The notes under the pieces are model-generated. The model was not told the DNA's origin and ran no database searches. It saw only the letters and a list, made by a program, of their open reading frames with translations. 64,000 bases of DNA, from NCBI RefSeq assembly GCF_020193655.1, contig NZ_JADYVE010000014.1, positions 1 through 64,000 on the forward strand, written 5' to 3'. Origin of the DNA: Ensifer sp. IC3342 (lineage in GTDB: Bacteria > Pseudomonadota > Alphaproteobacteria > Rhizobiales > Rhizobiaceae). Positions within the stretch are counted from its first letter, which is position 1. Every line of letters starts with the position of its first letter. This document shows positions 54,705-64,000 of the stretch, one piece after another. The position numbers and the translations under genes are program-made.

Positions 54705-55787
54705 CTAGTTTTTCCGGAAAAGCAGGCTTGAATCGCCATAGGAATAGAAACGGTAGCCGGCGGCGATCGCGTGCGCGTAGGCGGCACGCATCGTGTCGAG
54801 CCCGGCGAACGCCGAAACGAGCATGAAAAGCGTCGATTTCGGCAGATGGAAATTGGTCATCAGCATATCGACCGCACGGAAACGATAACCCGGCGTGATG
54901 AAGATGCCGGTCGCGCCCGACCAGGGCCGGATTTCGCCTTCTTTCGTTGCCGCGCTTTCGATCAGTCGAAGCGACGTCGTGCCGACGCAGACGATGCGCC
55001 CGCCCCTCGCCCGCACAGCATTCAGGCTCGCCGCGGTCGCCGCGCTCACGTGGCCGATTTCCTCGTGCATCACGTGATCGTCTGTGTCATCCGTCTTGAC
55101 CGGCAGAAAGGTCCCCGCACCCACGTGAAGGGTTACAAAATGCCGCTCGGCTCCGACCTCGTCGAGCCTTGCGAAAAGGCGGTCGGTGAAATGCAGTCCG
55201 GCAGTTGGAGCCGCGACTGCCCCCTCTTCCCGCGCATAGACGGTCTGATAGTCGGTTCGGTCCCGCGCGTCGTCCGGACGTTTGGACGCGATATAGGGAG
55301 GCAGCGGGATGTGGCCCACTGCCATGATCGCTTCGTCGAGTGCCGGTCCGGAAAGGTCGAAGCGAAGCGTAACCTCGCCGGCGTCGGCCTTCTCCTCGAC
55401 GGTAGCATCGAGCGTGCCGAGCAGGCAGCTGTTTCCGCCGTGGCCGAACGAGATGCGGTCACCGGGCTTCAGCCGGCGCGCCGGTCGCGCGAAAGCCTTC
55501 CAGCGGTCGGGTGCGACCCGCATATGCAGGGTCAGCGAGACCTGTGTGACGATCTCTTCGCTGCGCCTGCGAAAGCCTTCGAGCTGCGCCGGTATCACCT
55601 TGGTGTCGTTGAAAACCAGTGCGTCCCCGGGTCGCAGGAAGGACGGCAGATCGAGAACGCCGTGATCGCTGAGGACAGGCTCTCGGTCCGGCCGCACGAC
55701 AAGCATGCGGGCGCTGTCGCGGGGGTTTGCGGGCCGCAGCGCAATGGAAGTTTCCGGCAGGTCGAAATCGAACAGGTCTACGCGCAT
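54705..55787 (-). CDS. queA: S-adenosylmethionine:tRNA ribosyltransferase-isomerase
   Basis: 360 residues from the ATG at 55787 ([12 protein letters not shown], the family start; an upstream in-frame ATG lacks similarity). Motifs [17 protein letters not shown] and TAGLHFT are present. QueA adds and isomerises the ribosyl group to make epoxyqueuosine. Its stop adjoins the tgt start: queA-tgt operon for queuosine synthesis. Confidence 0.95.
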   Translation of the reverse strand: MRVDLFDFDLPETSIALRPANPRDSARMLVVRPDREPVLSDHGVLDLPSFLRPGDALVFNDTKVIPAQLEGFRRRSEEIVTQVSLTLHMRVAPDRWKAFARPARRLKPGDRISFGHGGNSCLLGTLDATVEEKADAGEVTLRFDLSGPALDEAIMAVGHIPLPPYIASKRPDDARDRTDYQTVYAREEGAVAAPTAGLHFTDRLFARLDEVGAERHFVTLHVGAGTFLPVKTDDTDDHVMHEEIGHVSAATAASLNAVRARGGRIVCVGTTSLRLIESAATKEGEIRPWSGATGIFITPGYRFRAVDMLMTNFHLPKSTLFMLVSAFAGLDTMRAAYAHAIAAGYRFYSYGDSSLLFRKN

Positions 55788-55809
55788 CGATGGTGCCAAA
55801 CAAAAGCAA

Positions 55810-55847
55810 ACCCGCCCCGGCGTCTTTTGACGCGAACGGGGCGGGTC
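55810..55847 (-). terminator. terminator of the ppiA-ppiB unit
   Basis: ACCCGCCCCG and CGGGGCGGGT form a ten-base stem with inner GCGTC/GACGC pairing; on the minus strand it is followed by TTTGCTTTTG. Placed after ppiB, before queA. Confidence 0.8.
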
Positions 55848-55863
55848 TGTGCATTAGCGCAAA

Positions 55864-56373
55864 TCAGGCGTCGGCGGCAACCCGCATCGACACGATCGTG
55901 TCTGGATCACGCACCGGCTCGCCGCGCTTGATCTTGTCGACATTCTCCATGCCTTCGATCACCTGGCCCCAGATCGAGTACTGCTTGTTGAGCCAGGGAG
56001 CATCGGTGAAGCAGATGAAGAACTGGGAGTTTGCCGAGTTCGGCATCTGGCTGCGGGCCATCGAGCACGTCCCACGCACATGGCTCTTATCGGAGAACTC
56101 GGCCTTAAGGTCGGGCTTGGAGGAGCCGCCCATGCCTGCGCGGCCCGGATTGAAGTGTTCGCCGCCGGTCTTTCCGTACTGGACGTCGCCGGTCTGCGCC
56201 ATGAAGTCCTCGATCACGCGATGGAACACGACTCCATCGTAGGCGCCCTCGCGCGTCAGCTCCTTGATACGAGCGACATGACCCGGAGCGACGTCCGGCA
56301 GAAGCTCGATCACGACCCTGCCCTTCGTGGTCTCCATGATGATCGTGTTTTCCGGATCCTTGATCTCGGCCAT
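55864..56373 (-). CDS. ppiB: peptidyl-prolyl cis-trans isomerase (cyclophilin), cytoplasmic
   Basis: 169 residues with no signal peptide. Cyclophilin core FHRVIEDFMAQTGD, GMGGSSKPDLKAEF, GTCSMARSQMPNSANSQFFI. Folds proline bonds in the cytoplasm. 22 bases after the exported cyclophilin gene (ppiA), a tandem pair by duplication. Confidence 0.93.
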   Translation of the reverse strand: MAEIKDPENTIIMETTKGRVVIELLPDVAPGHVARIKELTREGAYDGVVFHRVIEDFMAQTGDVQYGKTGGEHFNPGRAGMGGSSKPDLKAEFSDKSHVRGTCSMARSQMPNSANSQFFICFTDAPWLNKQYSIWGQVIEGMENVDKIKRGEPVRDPDTIVSMRVAADA

Positions 56374-56395
56374 GGTTCTTCTCCTTCTGTTTGAC

Positions 56396-56968
56396 TTACT
56401 TGCCGACCTTGACGCTGATCATACGGTCTGGATCGGCGACGGCGCCGTTGTTGGCATCATCCCCGAGCTTGATCTTGTCGACATTCTCCATGCCTTCGAC
56501 CACCTTGCCGACGACCGTGTATTGGCCGTTGAGGAAGTCGCCCGGCGCGAACATGATAAAGAACTGCGAGTTGGCGCTGTTCGGGTCCTGCGAACGCGCC
56601 ATACCAACCGTACCACGCTCGAAGGGCACGTCGGAGAATTCCGCCGGCAGGTCGGGCTTGGAGGAACCGCCCGTTCCGGCGAGTTCTGCCTGATAGCCGT
56701 CCTTCATGTCTCCATATTGCACGTCGCCCGTCTGCGCCATGAAGCCCTTGATCACGCGATGAAAGGCAACGTTGTCGTATTCGCCTGCAGCAGCGAGCGC
56801 CTTGATCTGTTCGGCGTGCTTCGGTGCGATGTCCGGGCGCAGCTCGATGACCACTGGGCCATCCTTGAGCTGAATGGTAATCACGTTGTCCGCGGATTGC
56901 GCGAAGGCAGTCCCCGTCAAGGTTGCGAGCGCCAAAGCCCCTGCGAAAGCGAGTTGGAGGATTTTCAT
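56396..56968 (-). CDS. ppiA: peptidyl-prolyl cis-trans isomerase (cyclophilin), exported
   Basis: 190 residues with a signal peptide MKILQLAFAGALALATLTGTAFAQ and the same cyclophilin core (FHRVIKGFMAQTGD, GTVGMARSQDPNSANSQFFI). Periplasmic partner of the gene at 55864. 32 bases after coaD on the same strand. Confidence 0.93.
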   Translation of the reverse strand: MKILQLAFAGALALATLTGTAFAQSADNVITIQLKDGPVVIELRPDIAPKHAEQIKALAAAGEYDNVAFHRVIKGFMAQTGDVQYGDMKDGYQAELAGTGGSSKPDLPAEFSDVPFERGTVGMARSQDPNSANSQFFIMFAPGDFLNGQYTVVGKVVEGMENVDKIKLGDDANNGAVADPDRMISVKVGK

Positions 56969-57000
56969 GGTTTCTCCCTGAGTGGTGCAAGATCCGCGCG

Positions 57001-57495
57001 TCAGGCCTTACGCTTCGCCTGCAGCGCCTCGTGGACCGCATTGGGCACGAAAGCGCTGACATCGCCGCCCATCGACGCGATCTGGCGGACCAATGTGGCC
57101 GTAATGGGCCGCGATGCGGTGCCTGCCGGTAAAAACAAGGTCTGGATGTCCGGAGCCATCTGCCGGTTCATGCCGGCCATCTGCATCTCGTAATCGAGGT
57201 CCGTGCCGTCGCGCAGGCCCCGGACGAGCAGGGTCGCGCCATGATGGCGAGCCGCATCGACCACCAGATTGTCGAACGAAACGACGGCGATATCACCCGC
57301 CCTTTCAGGCAGAGACTCGCTCAGCGAGCGCCGGATGAGGTCGGCGCGCTCTTCGAAGGAAAAAAGCGGCGCCTTTCCGGGATGAATGCCGATCGCCACG
57401 ATGACCTTTGCCGCGACGTTCAGTGCTTGCACAAGCACATCAAGATGCCCGTTCGTCATCGGATCGAAGGAGCCGGGATAGAAAGCCGTGGTCAT
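57001..57495 (-). CDS. coaD: pantetheine-phosphate adenylyltransferase
   Basis: 164 residues from the ATG at 57495 ([19 protein letters not shown]). The nucleotidyltransferase motif (T/H)xGH is NGH, with the [12 protein letters not shown] segment and the ISSRxxR-like [13 protein letters not shown]. It makes dephospho-CoA from 4'-phosphopantetheine and ATP. Likely co-transcribed with ppiA and ppiB. Confidence 0.95.
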   Translation of the reverse strand: MTTAFYPGSFDPMTNGHLDVLVQALNVAAKVIVAIGIHPGKAPLFSFEERADLIRRSLSESLPERAGDIAVVSFDNLVVDAARHHGATLLVRGLRDGTDLDYEMQMAGMNRQMAPDIQTLFLPAGTASRPITATLVRQIASMGGDVSAFVPNAVHEALQAKRKA

Positions 57496-57723
57496 CGCAC
57501 CTGTTTCCGTTTGGTGAAGCCTTTTGTCACGGACAGCGGCTGACCGCAAGGGCAGCGCAACCCGCGTTTCGCCTGTTCCCTCGGAAACAGCACGCGGGAA
57601 AGAATGAATGCTAGATGAATGCAGTGTTCAAGATGGTTTCACACCGGAAGTTGTACCGTGAGGCAAGAATGAACGGAACTTTTTTGGAGACATGTCGTTT
57701 CAGGAACTGAAAGGATTACGGCC

Positions 57724-57840
57724 ATGGGACTTGCTGTGTTTTCGATGACCATGTTTTTCGCGATGTCCGTTGTTGCAATCCATGCGCTTCGCAGCGAAGT
57801 GCGTGTCCGCAACGAGCAAGACCGCGGCTTTAATCTGTGA
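57724..57840 (+). CDS. very short membrane protein (38 residues)
   Basis: 38 residues: a hydrophobic start (MGLAVFSMTMFFAMSVVAIHAL) and a basic/polar tail (RSEVRVRNEQDRGFNL). AAGGA lies about 12 bases upstream. A strong rho-independent terminator lies 75 bases after the stop, and it is the only co-oriented frame that could use it. It may be a small membrane regulator or stress peptide; unproven. Confidence 0.5.
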   Translation: MGLAVFSMTMFFAMSVVAIHALRSEVRVRNEQDRGFNL

Positions 57841-57914
57841 ATGCCTCCAGGAACTTCTGCCGGAAGTTTCAAAATAAGCGGCCTCATATCTTCCCCTGAT
57901 GAGGTCGCTCTTGT

Positions 57915-57952
57915 AAGCCGGACGGCCTCCTCTGCCCGTCCGGCTTTTTCTT
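57915..57952 (+). terminator. rho-independent terminator
   Basis: AAGCCGGACGG and CCGTCCGGCTT-type stem followed by TTTTTCTTTT. It ends the small plus-strand transcript before the MATE gene. Confidence 0.85.
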
Positions 57953-57960
57953 TTGATCCC

Positions 57961-59400
57961 TTAGCCGCGCCACGTCGTTTGAGGCTCGCCACGGGGCTCT
58001 GGCCCAAAGGCCTTCGCTTGCATCGAACGAAGCAGATGGAAGAAACGCCAATTGAGCGACATGGCTGCCGCCGCAAGCCCGAGCACAAAGCCGAACCAGA
58101 CGCCGACGCCGCCGAAGTTCAGCGGAAAAGCGAACGCCCAGGCGCAGAAAAAGCCGACCGGCCAGTAGGAGATCATCGCCAGGATCATCGGTATCGTCGT
58201 GTCCTTGAGACCGCGCAGCATGCCGGCAGCGATGGCCTGGAGACCATCGACAAGCTGGAACGCCCCCGCGATGACGATCAACGGACCGGCAAAGGCAAGC
58301 ACCTCCGCCGCATCGGGCCGGCTTGTATCCAGATAGAGGGCTGCAAGCTCTCGGGGAAATAGTGCGAAGATCGTGCTGCCAACGGCGGCAAAGAGGCTAC
58401 CGAGCACGAGCACGGCGATGGCGGCCCGTCTGACGCCCAGCATATCGCCGCTTCCGTAGGCAAGACCGATACGCACTGTCCCAGCCTGCGCGAGGCCAAG
58501 CGGGATCATGAAGGCGATCGAGGCGAATTGAAGCGCGATTCCGTGCGCAGCCAGTTCCATCGTGCCAATATTGCCCATGAGCAGCGACGCGGCCGTAAAC
58601 AGGCTGACTTCGGCGAGGATCGTTACGGAGATCGGAACGCCGAGATGGATCACCTCGCGGAACGCCGGCCAGTCCGGCCGCCAGAAGCGCACGAAGAGCT
58701 CGTATTGGTTCAGTTCCGGCCGGCTGCGGATATAGGCGATCGTGAGGCCTGCACCGAGCAAGGCGACGCCGAGGGCCGCGAGGGCTGCGCCGAATATGCC
58801 GAGCGCCGGAAAGCCGAAATGTCCGTAGATCAGCACGTAGCAAAGCAGCGCATTGAGAACGAGCGTTACAAGCGTCAGGTAGAGAATGATCCCTGCGCGC
58901 TCCAATCCGCTCAAGAAGGCCCTCAGCACCATGAAGATCAGGCTCGGAAAAATCGCCCATTGTGCGATATGGAGGTAACCCCCGGCGAGCTTCGCGACCT
59001 CGGGCCTTTGGCCGGCAAAGAGAAGAATTGGCTCTGCCATCCAAAGGAGCGGCGCCGTGAGTGCACCGTAGAGCAGCACCACCCACATGCCCATTCTCAC
59101 CGCGCGGCGGACGGAAACCTTGTCGCCGCGGCCCTGTGCCTGCGCGGCCATGGGTACCACGGCATTGGCAAAGCCGCTGCCGAAAATGAAGACGGTGAAG
59201 AACGTCTGCGTCGCAAGGATGATTGCCGCGAGCTCCGTGGCCCCCAGCTTGCCGACCATCAGCACATCGGTCGTGTTGATCGCCAGTTGCGCCAGCTGCG
59301 CACTGATGAAGGGCACGCCGAGATAGAAGCTTGCACGTAAGTGGTTGCTCCACGAATTGTCGTTCTGCAGCTTCATTCGGCTCGTGTTCGTGGTCAGCAT
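57961..59400 (-). CDS. MATE family efflux transporter (NorM-like)
   Basis: 479 residues with 12 predicted membrane segments in two MatE halves; motifs FISAQLAQLAINTTDVLMVGKLG and HLGVPISVTILAEVSLFTAASLLMGNIG. It exports cationic drugs or related compounds with Na+ or H+. Substrate unknown. It converges on the terminator at 57915. Confidence 0.92.
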   Translation of the reverse strand: MLTTNTSRMKLQNDNSWSNHLRASFYLGVPFISAQLAQLAINTTDVLMVGKLGATELAAIILATQTFFTVFIFGSGFANAVVPMAAQAQGRGDKVSVRRAVRMGMWVVLLYGALTAPLLWMAEPILLFAGQRPEVAKLAGGYLHIAQWAIFPSLIFMVLRAFLSGLERAGIILYLTLVTLVLNALLCYVLIYGHFGFPALGIFGAALAALGVALLGAGLTIAYIRSRPELNQYELFVRFWRPDWPAFREVIHLGVPISVTILAEVSLFTAASLLMGNIGTMELAAHGIALQFASIAFMIPLGLAQAGTVRIGLAYGSGDMLGVRRAAIAVLVLGSLFAAVGSTIFALFPRELAALYLDTSRPDAAEVLAFAGPLIVIAGAFQLVDGLQAIAAGMLRGLKDTTIPMILAMISYWPVGFFCAWAFAFPLNFGGVGVWFGFVLGLAAAAMSLNWRFFHLLRSMQAKAFGPEPRGEPQTTWRG

Positions 59401-59477
59401 GGGAATCCTGGCTCCAGATCACGTTCATGACCTTGGACGCATCCAAAATCATAAATGTTATCGGTTTCAAAATGTTA

Positions 59478-59526
59478 GAGCGGGATGCGGGCGGAAAACC
59501 GCTCACACTTTTCTTTATCCCGTTCT
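59478..59526. repeat. dispersed palindromic repeat (GAGCGGGAT family)
   Basis: GAGCGGGATGCGGGCGGAAAACC...TTTATCCCGTTC, counterpart of 10300-10346 in opposite orientation. Confidence 0.6.
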
Positions 59527-59680
59527 GTTGCGGCAGATCGGCTGCAAATCAACTCGGTGGAAGAACATCCGAGATAGAGCAGCGCCGATGAAAGTGCCAG
59601 CGAGAAAGGCCTGACTGCTCAATTTTTCATCGAAGGATCAAAGAAATTGATCAGTTTGAGGGCGTTTGCCTCGTCGGGCG

Positions 59681-60940
59681 TCAGGCCTGCGATGGTTTCG
59701 GGACGCCATCCTGGAATACTTGGTCCGGTTGTGGACGCACGCGAAGCAGGAAGACGGCGAGCCCCGCGACAATAAGGCAGCCCGCCAGGGCGTACGGCGC
59801 GCCGGAAAACGAGAGAGACGCCGCGGGGCTGGTGAAGTATCCGAATATCTGCGTGAAGATCAGCGGCCCGACGATCGTCGTGATACTCGAAATGCTGGTA
59901 AGCGCTCCCTGCAGTTCACCTTGTGCCGAGGGCGGGACGTGGGCAGATGCAATGCTGCGTAACGGAGGATCGGCCAGGCTTTCAAGCGCGGTGGCGACGA
60001 TCACGGCATACACCATCCATCCCTCCCAGGCGGCGGCATAGCCGGCCATTCCGAGCGCCGTAAAGACGAGGCCGAGCGCAGCCGTTCGCCGTTCCCCGAA
60101 CTGCGTCACGACACGCGGCAGGACAACGGCCATTACAAACGCTCCGCCGATACCAAAGATTCCGAGCGACAGCCCGATCTGCCCCTCGCTCCAGCCGTAA
60201 CGATAGGATGAGACGAACGACCAGACCGCCGGGTAGACCGCATGGGCCAGCCAGTAGAGGAAGAAGACAAGACCGATCCAGCCGATGCCGGGATAGTTGC
60301 GCATCTGTTTGAGCGCGCCGAGAGGATTGGCGCGCCACCACTCGAAGCGCCGCTTGTTTGCGCTCTCCAGAGTTTCGGGCAGGAGGAACAGACCGACCAC
60401 GAAGTTGATGAAGGACAACGCGGCGGCGCCGTAAAACGGCACTCTGGGACCCAGCTCTCCGAGAAAGCCGCCAATAACGGGGCCGAGCGCGAAGCCGGTG
60501 CCGAAAGCGATGCCGATCAATCCGAAATTCTTTGCTCGATTGCTGTCGTCGCTGATGTCGGCAATGTAGGCGGACGCCGTTCCGAAGCTCGCACCGCTGA
60601 TGCCGGCAAGAACACGCCCGACGAAAAGCATCCAGTAACTCGTTGCAAGCGCACAGATCAGGTTGTCGATCGCGAAGGTGAGGACGGAAGCAAGCAGGAT
60701 CGGCCGCCGCCCGAAGCGATCGCTCAGGTTGCCGACCAGCGGTGCAAAGAGAAACTGCATCGCCGAATAGACGAGCAGCAGCCAGCCGCCGTCGATTGCT
60801 GCTTCGCCAACGTCTGCGCCGGTCAGTTCCTTCAGATAGGTCGGCAGCACCGGCACGATGATGGCGATGCCCATGATGTCGAGAAAGAGGATGAGAAAGA
60901 CGAGAAATAGTCCACGCCGCACGAATTTCTTGTCGAGCAT
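59681..60940 (-). CDS. MFS transporter, TetA-like drug:H+ antiporter
   Basis: 419 residues, 12 membrane segments. Motif [17 protein letters not shown] in the loop after segment 2 and motif C-like [13 protein letters not shown]. It belongs to the tetracycline/multidrug branch of the major facilitator superfamily. No adjacent TetR-type regulator is visible, so regulation is unknown. Confidence 0.9.
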   Translation of the reverse strand: MLDKKFVRRGLFLVFLILFLDIMGIAIIVPVLPTYLKELTGADVGEAAIDGGWLLLVYSAMQFLFAPLVGNLSDRFGRRPILLASVLTFAIDNLICALATSYWMLFVGRVLAGISGASFGTASAYIADISDDSNRAKNFGLIGIAFGTGFALGPVIGGFLGELGPRVPFYGAAALSFINFVVGLFLLPETLESANKRRFEWWRANPLGALKQMRNYPGIGWIGLVFFLYWLAHAVYPAVWSFVSSYRYGWSEGQIGLSLGIFGIGGAFVMAVVLPRVVTQFGERRTAALGLVFTALGMAGYAAAWEGWMVYAVIVATALESLADPPLRSIASAHVPPSAQGELQGALTSISSITTIVGPLIFTQIFGYFTSPAASLSFSGAPYALAGCLIVAGLAVFLLRVRPQPDQVFQDGVPKPSQA

Positions 60941-61096
60941 AAAGCCCCTCCCCGCTGTGTATCGTCAGTGTGGAGACAGAACGTGAACGACGTCACCAAA
61001 TAAGGTGTATCGCATTGTTAAAAGCGAAACAATGCGTGAACATTTCAAAGTTTATGATCGAAGCTATCGCCTCTGCTGATACTTAAGCTTGCGGCT

Positions 61097-62005
61097 CTAC
61101 TGTTCCGAGCGCCGTTGCTCCGCCTTCAGGAAGTCCACGAAGGCCCTGAGCGGGGCCGGCATATGGCGGCGGCTGGCATAGTAAAGGAACGGTCCCGGGA
61201 AACTGGTTATCCATTCGTCGAGAATCGGCACGAGCCGCCCCGCTTCAATCTCCGGTGCCAGAAATTCCTCGAATGTTCGAATCACTCCGAGACCGTCGAC
61301 CGCTGCGCCGACTTCGAGATCGATCGCGTTGGCAAGGACGACCGCGGGCGGTGCGATGGTCAGGGCGGCATCGCCTTCTCCAAACTCCCACGTCAAGGCA
61401 ACGCCGCTCTGGAAACGGTGGCGGATGGCGGCATGTTCGAGAAGGTCGCGCGGATGTTGCGGTATGCCGTGTCGGGCAAGATAATCCGGAGAAGCGGCGG
61501 TGAGGTAACGCTGCACGCGCGGGCCGATCGGGATAGCGATCATGTCTCGCTCAAGTCGTTCCTCGTAGCGCACGCCGGCGTCGAACCCCGCGGCGAGAAC
61601 ATCGATGAAGCCATCCTCTGCTGTCACCTCCAGCGTAATTGCCGGATTGGCCTTGAGGAAGCGACCGACAAGTGGCGGCAGGATCTCGCGGGCGACGATT
61701 GTCGGCACATTCAGCCTGAGCGTGCCCGCCGGGCTGTCACGGAGGCTGCCTACCTGATCGAGCGCTCCGGCGATCTCTCCAAGTGCCGGCGACAAGCGTT
61801 CGAGCAGCCGCGTGCCCGCCTCCGTCGGCGTGACGCTGCGGGTCGTGCGATTGAGCAGTCTGACGCCCAGCCTCGCCTCCAGCCGCCGCAGCGCCTCGCT
61901 GAGCGCAGAAGCTGAAACACCGCGTTTACGGGCAGCAGTGCGAAAACTGCGTTCACGTGCAACGGCGGCAAAGGCGTCAAGATCTGCGAGCGGAAGGTCA
62001 TTCAT
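61097..62005 (-). CDS. LysR family transcriptional regulator
   Basis: 302 residues. N-terminal helix-turn-helix SFRTAARKRGVSASALSEALRRLEARLGVRLLNRTTRSV and a substrate-binding domain. Divergent from the aldo/keto reductase gene (118 bases between), so probably its regulator. Confidence 0.93.
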   Translation of the reverse strand: MNDLPLADLDAFAAVARERSFRTAARKRGVSASALSEALRRLEARLGVRLLNRTTRSVTPTEAGTRLLERLSPALGEIAGALDQVGSLRDSPAGTLRLNVPTIVAREILPPLVGRFLKANPAITLEVTAEDGFIDVLAAGFDAGVRYEERLERDMIAIPIGPRVQRYLTAASPDYLARHGIPQHPRDLLEHAAIRHRFQSGVALTWEFGEGDAALTIAPPAVVLANAIDLEVGAAVDGLGVIRTFEEFLAPEIEAGRLVPILDEWITSFPGPFLYYASRRHMPAPLRAFVDFLKAEQRRSEQ

Positions 62006-62123
62006 TGTGCGGAATTATGGACAAGCTGTTTCGCTTGCCGCGGATTATCGCACACTGCGACCTGAAGTAAATACGGCGGCGAACGAAATGGCCGGACAAC
62101 GGCCTCATCGAAGGAGAAGTGAG

Positions 62124-63122
62124 ATGCAAAAGGTTTCGCTTGGAAGATCCGGCCCGGAGGTTTCCGTGATCGGGCTTGGCTGCATGGGTATGTCGGGCAT
62201 GTACGGTCCGTCGGACCGCGCGGAAAGCATCGCCACCATTCATGCCGCGCTCGATGCGGGTGTCACCTTGCTCGATACTGGCGATTTCTACGGCATGGGT
62301 CACAACGAGATGCTGATCGGGGAGGCCCTCAAGGAACGCGATCGCGATCAGGTGCAGTTGAGCGTCAAGTTCGGTGCGTTGCGCGATGCCGCCGGCGCGT
62401 GGGTCGGCTACGACGGCCGCCCGAAGGCCGTGCGCAACTTCCTTGCCTATACGCTGCAGCGCCTGGGCGTCGATTACATAGATATCTACAGACCGGCCCG
62501 TCTCGATCCCGATGTCCCGATCGAGGATACCGTTGGGGCGATCGCCGACATGGTGAAGGCCGGCTATGTTCGTCACATCGGCCTTTCCGAGGTCGGCCCC
62601 GAGACGATCCAGCGCGCCGCCGCCGTCCATCCGATTGTCGATCTTCAGATCGAGTACTCGCTGATCTCTCGCGGGATCGAGGCGGAGATCCTGCCGACAT
62701 GCCGCGAGCTCGGTATCGGCATTACCGCCTATGGCGTCCTTTCGCGCGGTCTCATCAGCGGCCATTGGCAGAAAGGTGCCGCCAAAGGCGGCGATTTCCG
62801 TACGATGAGCCCGCGCTTCCAGGAAGGCAATGTCGAGCAGAACCTGGCTCTCGTCGAGGCGTTGCGACGCGTCGCGGACGCGAAGGGCGTTACTGTCGCG
62901 CAGATCGCGATCGCCTGGGTCGCCGCGCAGGGTGACGATATTGTCCCGCTTGTGGGTGCGCGCCGCCGCGATCGACTGGCCGAAGCGCTTGGTTCGCAGG
63001 CCGTTCACCTCGATGCGGATGATCTGGCGGCGATCGGGCGCGCCGTGCCGAAGGACGCTGCCGCTGGTGCCCGTTATCCGGAAGCGCAACTCGCACACAT
63101 GGACAGCGAACGGCACGGCTGA
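62124..63122 (+). CDS. aldo/keto reductase
   Basis: 332 residues from the ATG at 62124 with AAGGAGAAGTGAG. TIM-barrel with Asp and Tyr of the tetrad in LLDTGDFYG and Lys in LSVKFGA. The fourth residue, normally His, reads Arg/Pro/Ala (IYRPARLDP), a pattern of one AKR branch. NADPH-dependent reduction of an aldehyde or ketone; substrate unknown. Divergent from a LysR gene. A mosaic repeat follows. Confidence 0.9.
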   Translation: MQKVSLGRSGPEVSVIGLGCMGMSGMYGPSDRAESIATIHAALDAGVTLLDTGDFYGMGHNEMLIGEALKERDRDQVQLSVKFGALRDAAGAWVGYDGRPKAVRNFLAYTLQRLGVDYIDIYRPARLDPDVPIEDTVGAIADMVKAGYVRHIGLSEVGPETIQRAAAVHPIVDLQIEYSLISRGIEAEILPTCRELGIGITAYGVLSRGLISGHWQKGAAKGGDFRTMSPRFQEGNVEQNLALVEALRRVADAKGVTVAQIAIAWVAAQGDDIVPLVGARRRDRLAEALGSQAVHLDADDLAAIGRAVPKDAAAGARYPEAQLAHMDSERHG

Positions 63123-63129
63123 ACCTCTC

Positions 63130-63228
63130 ATGCATGTCGCCTGAAAGTGTGTAGCGGTTTCGGGATAACGACATGCATGCAACAAAGAGTTGAAGCGCGT
63201 CACCTGGCTCCATGCGACGCGCTTTAAT
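63130..63228. repeat. mosaic palindromic repeat (ATGCATGTCG/AAGCGCG type)
   Basis: ATGCATGTCGCCTGAAAG...TTTCGGGATAACGACATGCAT, then GAAGCGCGTCACC...GCGACGCGCTTTAAT; same modules as 36458 and 41641. Confidence 0.72.
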
Positions 63229-63267
63229 TGTCCGGATCGGGCCCAAACGTCCGGCCGGAAGATCCGA

Positions 63268-64000
63268 TCAGACGGATCCGGAGAAGGTGTCGCAAGCCGA
63301 CATCTGGCCGCTGTCGAAGCCGCGCTGGAACCATCTCATCCGTTGCTCGGAAGTGCCGTGGTTGAAGCTCTCCGGGACGACATAGCCTTGCATGCGCTTT
63401 TGAAGCGTATCGTCGCCGATCTGCGTGGCGGCATTCAGCGCCTCCTCCAGATCGCCGCGTTCCAGCAGTCCCTTCTGCTCCGTATATTTGCCCCAGATTC
63501 CGGCGAAGCAATCGGCCTGCAGCTCGACGCGGATCGACATCTGGTTTGCCTCGACCTCGCTCATGCGCTGCCGCATCTGGTTGAATTTCGGCAAGACGCC
63601 GATCAGGTTCTGCACGTGATGGCCGACCTCATGGGCAAGCACATAGGCCTGGGCGAAGTCGCCTGCGGCATCGAACTTGTGAGCGAGCTCGTCAAAGAAG
63701 CTCATGTCGAGATAGACTTTGCGGTCGCCCGGGCAATAGAATGGGCCCGAGACGGCGGAGGCAAAGCCGCAGGCCGAGCGGACGGAGCCATTAAACAGCA
63801 CCAGCTTCGGCTCCTGATACTGCTCACCGCTCGCCTGGAAGATACCGTTCCAGGTGTCTTCTGTTTCAGCGAGTACCGTCGCCATGAAGGCTTTCATCTC
63901 TTCCTCTTCGGCCGAGCCTTGCGGCACCTGCGAGCCGTCGCTCTGCTCGAAGTCGGGCATGTTCACGGGGCCGCCTTCAAGGATCTGCAGCATGTCGATG
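63268..64000 (-). CDS. neutral zinc metallopeptidase (YpfJ-like), truncated at the right edge
   Basis: At least 241 residues; the gene continues past the window. Zinc motif HEVGHH followed by VELQADCFAGIWG, GDDTLQKRMQGYVVPESFNHGTSEQRMRWFQRGFD and FYCPGDRKVYLD, all of the YpfJ/KPN_02809 family. The missing N-terminus should hold a membrane segment. A secreted or membrane-anchored peptidase of unknown substrate. Confidence 0.9.
   Translation of the reverse strand, partial: IDMLQILEGGPVNMPDFEQSDGSQVPQGSAEEEEMKAFMATVLAETEDTWNGIFQASGEQYQEPKLVLFNGSVRSACGFASAVSGPFYCPGDRKVYLDMSFFDELAHKFDAAGDFAQAYVLAHEVGHHVQNLIGVLPKFNQMRQRMSEVEANQMSIRVELQADCFAGIWGKYTEQKGLLERGDLEEALNAATQIGDDTLQKRMQGYVVPESFNHGTSEQRMRWFQRGFDSGQMSACDTFSGSV

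Noticed and set aside
61998-63203. 401-codon minus-strand frame opposite the aldo/keto reductase
   Set aside because: Shadow of a recognised gene, no family motif.

Overview
The window is chromosomal DNA of an alphaproteobacterium of the order Rhizobiales, most likely Sinorhizobium/Ensifer. This rests on four things: rhizobial gene content (BA14K, IalB-like, glnBA, a GTTC-N7-GTTC LexA box), a high GC content, many copies of RIME-like intergenic palindromes, and a housekeeping order resembling the S. meliloti chromosome. That is inference from memory of families, not a database match.

Layout. 1-7413: the end of glmS, a GNAT acetyltransferase, a DUF502 membrane protein, recG (minus strand) divergent from the overlapping pair sdhE-mfd. 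7557-11727: a DsbA/FrnE-like oxidoreductase, a lone peptide-type binding protein, an IalB-like secreted protein and hspQ. 11903-17065: the nitrogen-control operon glnB-glnA with a visible sigma-54 promoter and a candidate NtrC site, then nnr, gpt and a CinA-type protein. 17172-21670: mostly small proteins, tRNA-Leu and two decayed genes (wrbA, trkH). 21875-34707: ilvA, HlyU-like, cpdB-like, a diguanylate cyclase, lrp/ald, a four-gene minus-strand run (cysteine synthase-like, AlaX, mercaptopyruvate sulfurtransferase, GNAT), an SDR and an mdtJ-mdtI-type SMR pair. 34782-44240 is the most plastic part. It holds tRNA-Asn, tRNA-Cys, a long gene-free stretch, lexA, a deletion scar fusing a LysR remnant to an ABC permease remnant, a tRNA-Ser, an integrase remnant, and an unusual protein carrying a protein-glutaminase-like domain. 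44634-57495 is again a housekeeping block: rlpA, a D,D-carboxypeptidase-like protein, tmk-holB, a MazG-like protein, metG-tatD-MBL hydrolase, tgt/queA, two cyclophilins and coaD. 57724-64000 holds a tiny membrane protein, MATE and MFS exporters, a LysR/aldo-keto reductase divergent pair and a zinc metallopeptidase that runs off the right edge.

How genes work together. glnB/glnA couple PII signalling to ammonia assimilation. recG, mfd, lexA and holB serve replication and repair. tgt and queA make queuosine in tRNA. Tmk and HolB, and MetG and TatD, sit in tight co-oriented pairs. AlaX, the cysteine synthase-like enzyme and the sulfurtransferase form a sulfur/amino-acid quality-control group.

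The most notable points are: (i) the protein-glutaminase-like protein with a readable Cys-His-Asp triad beside a tRNA-Ser and a broken integrase; (ii) a Tgt that has lost three of its four usual zinc ligands; (iii) a DacF-like protein whose SxN serine and KTG lysine are replaced; (iv) the LysR/permease scar; and (v) several families of dispersed palindromic repeats. No CRISPR array, complete prophage or intact insertion sequence was seen.
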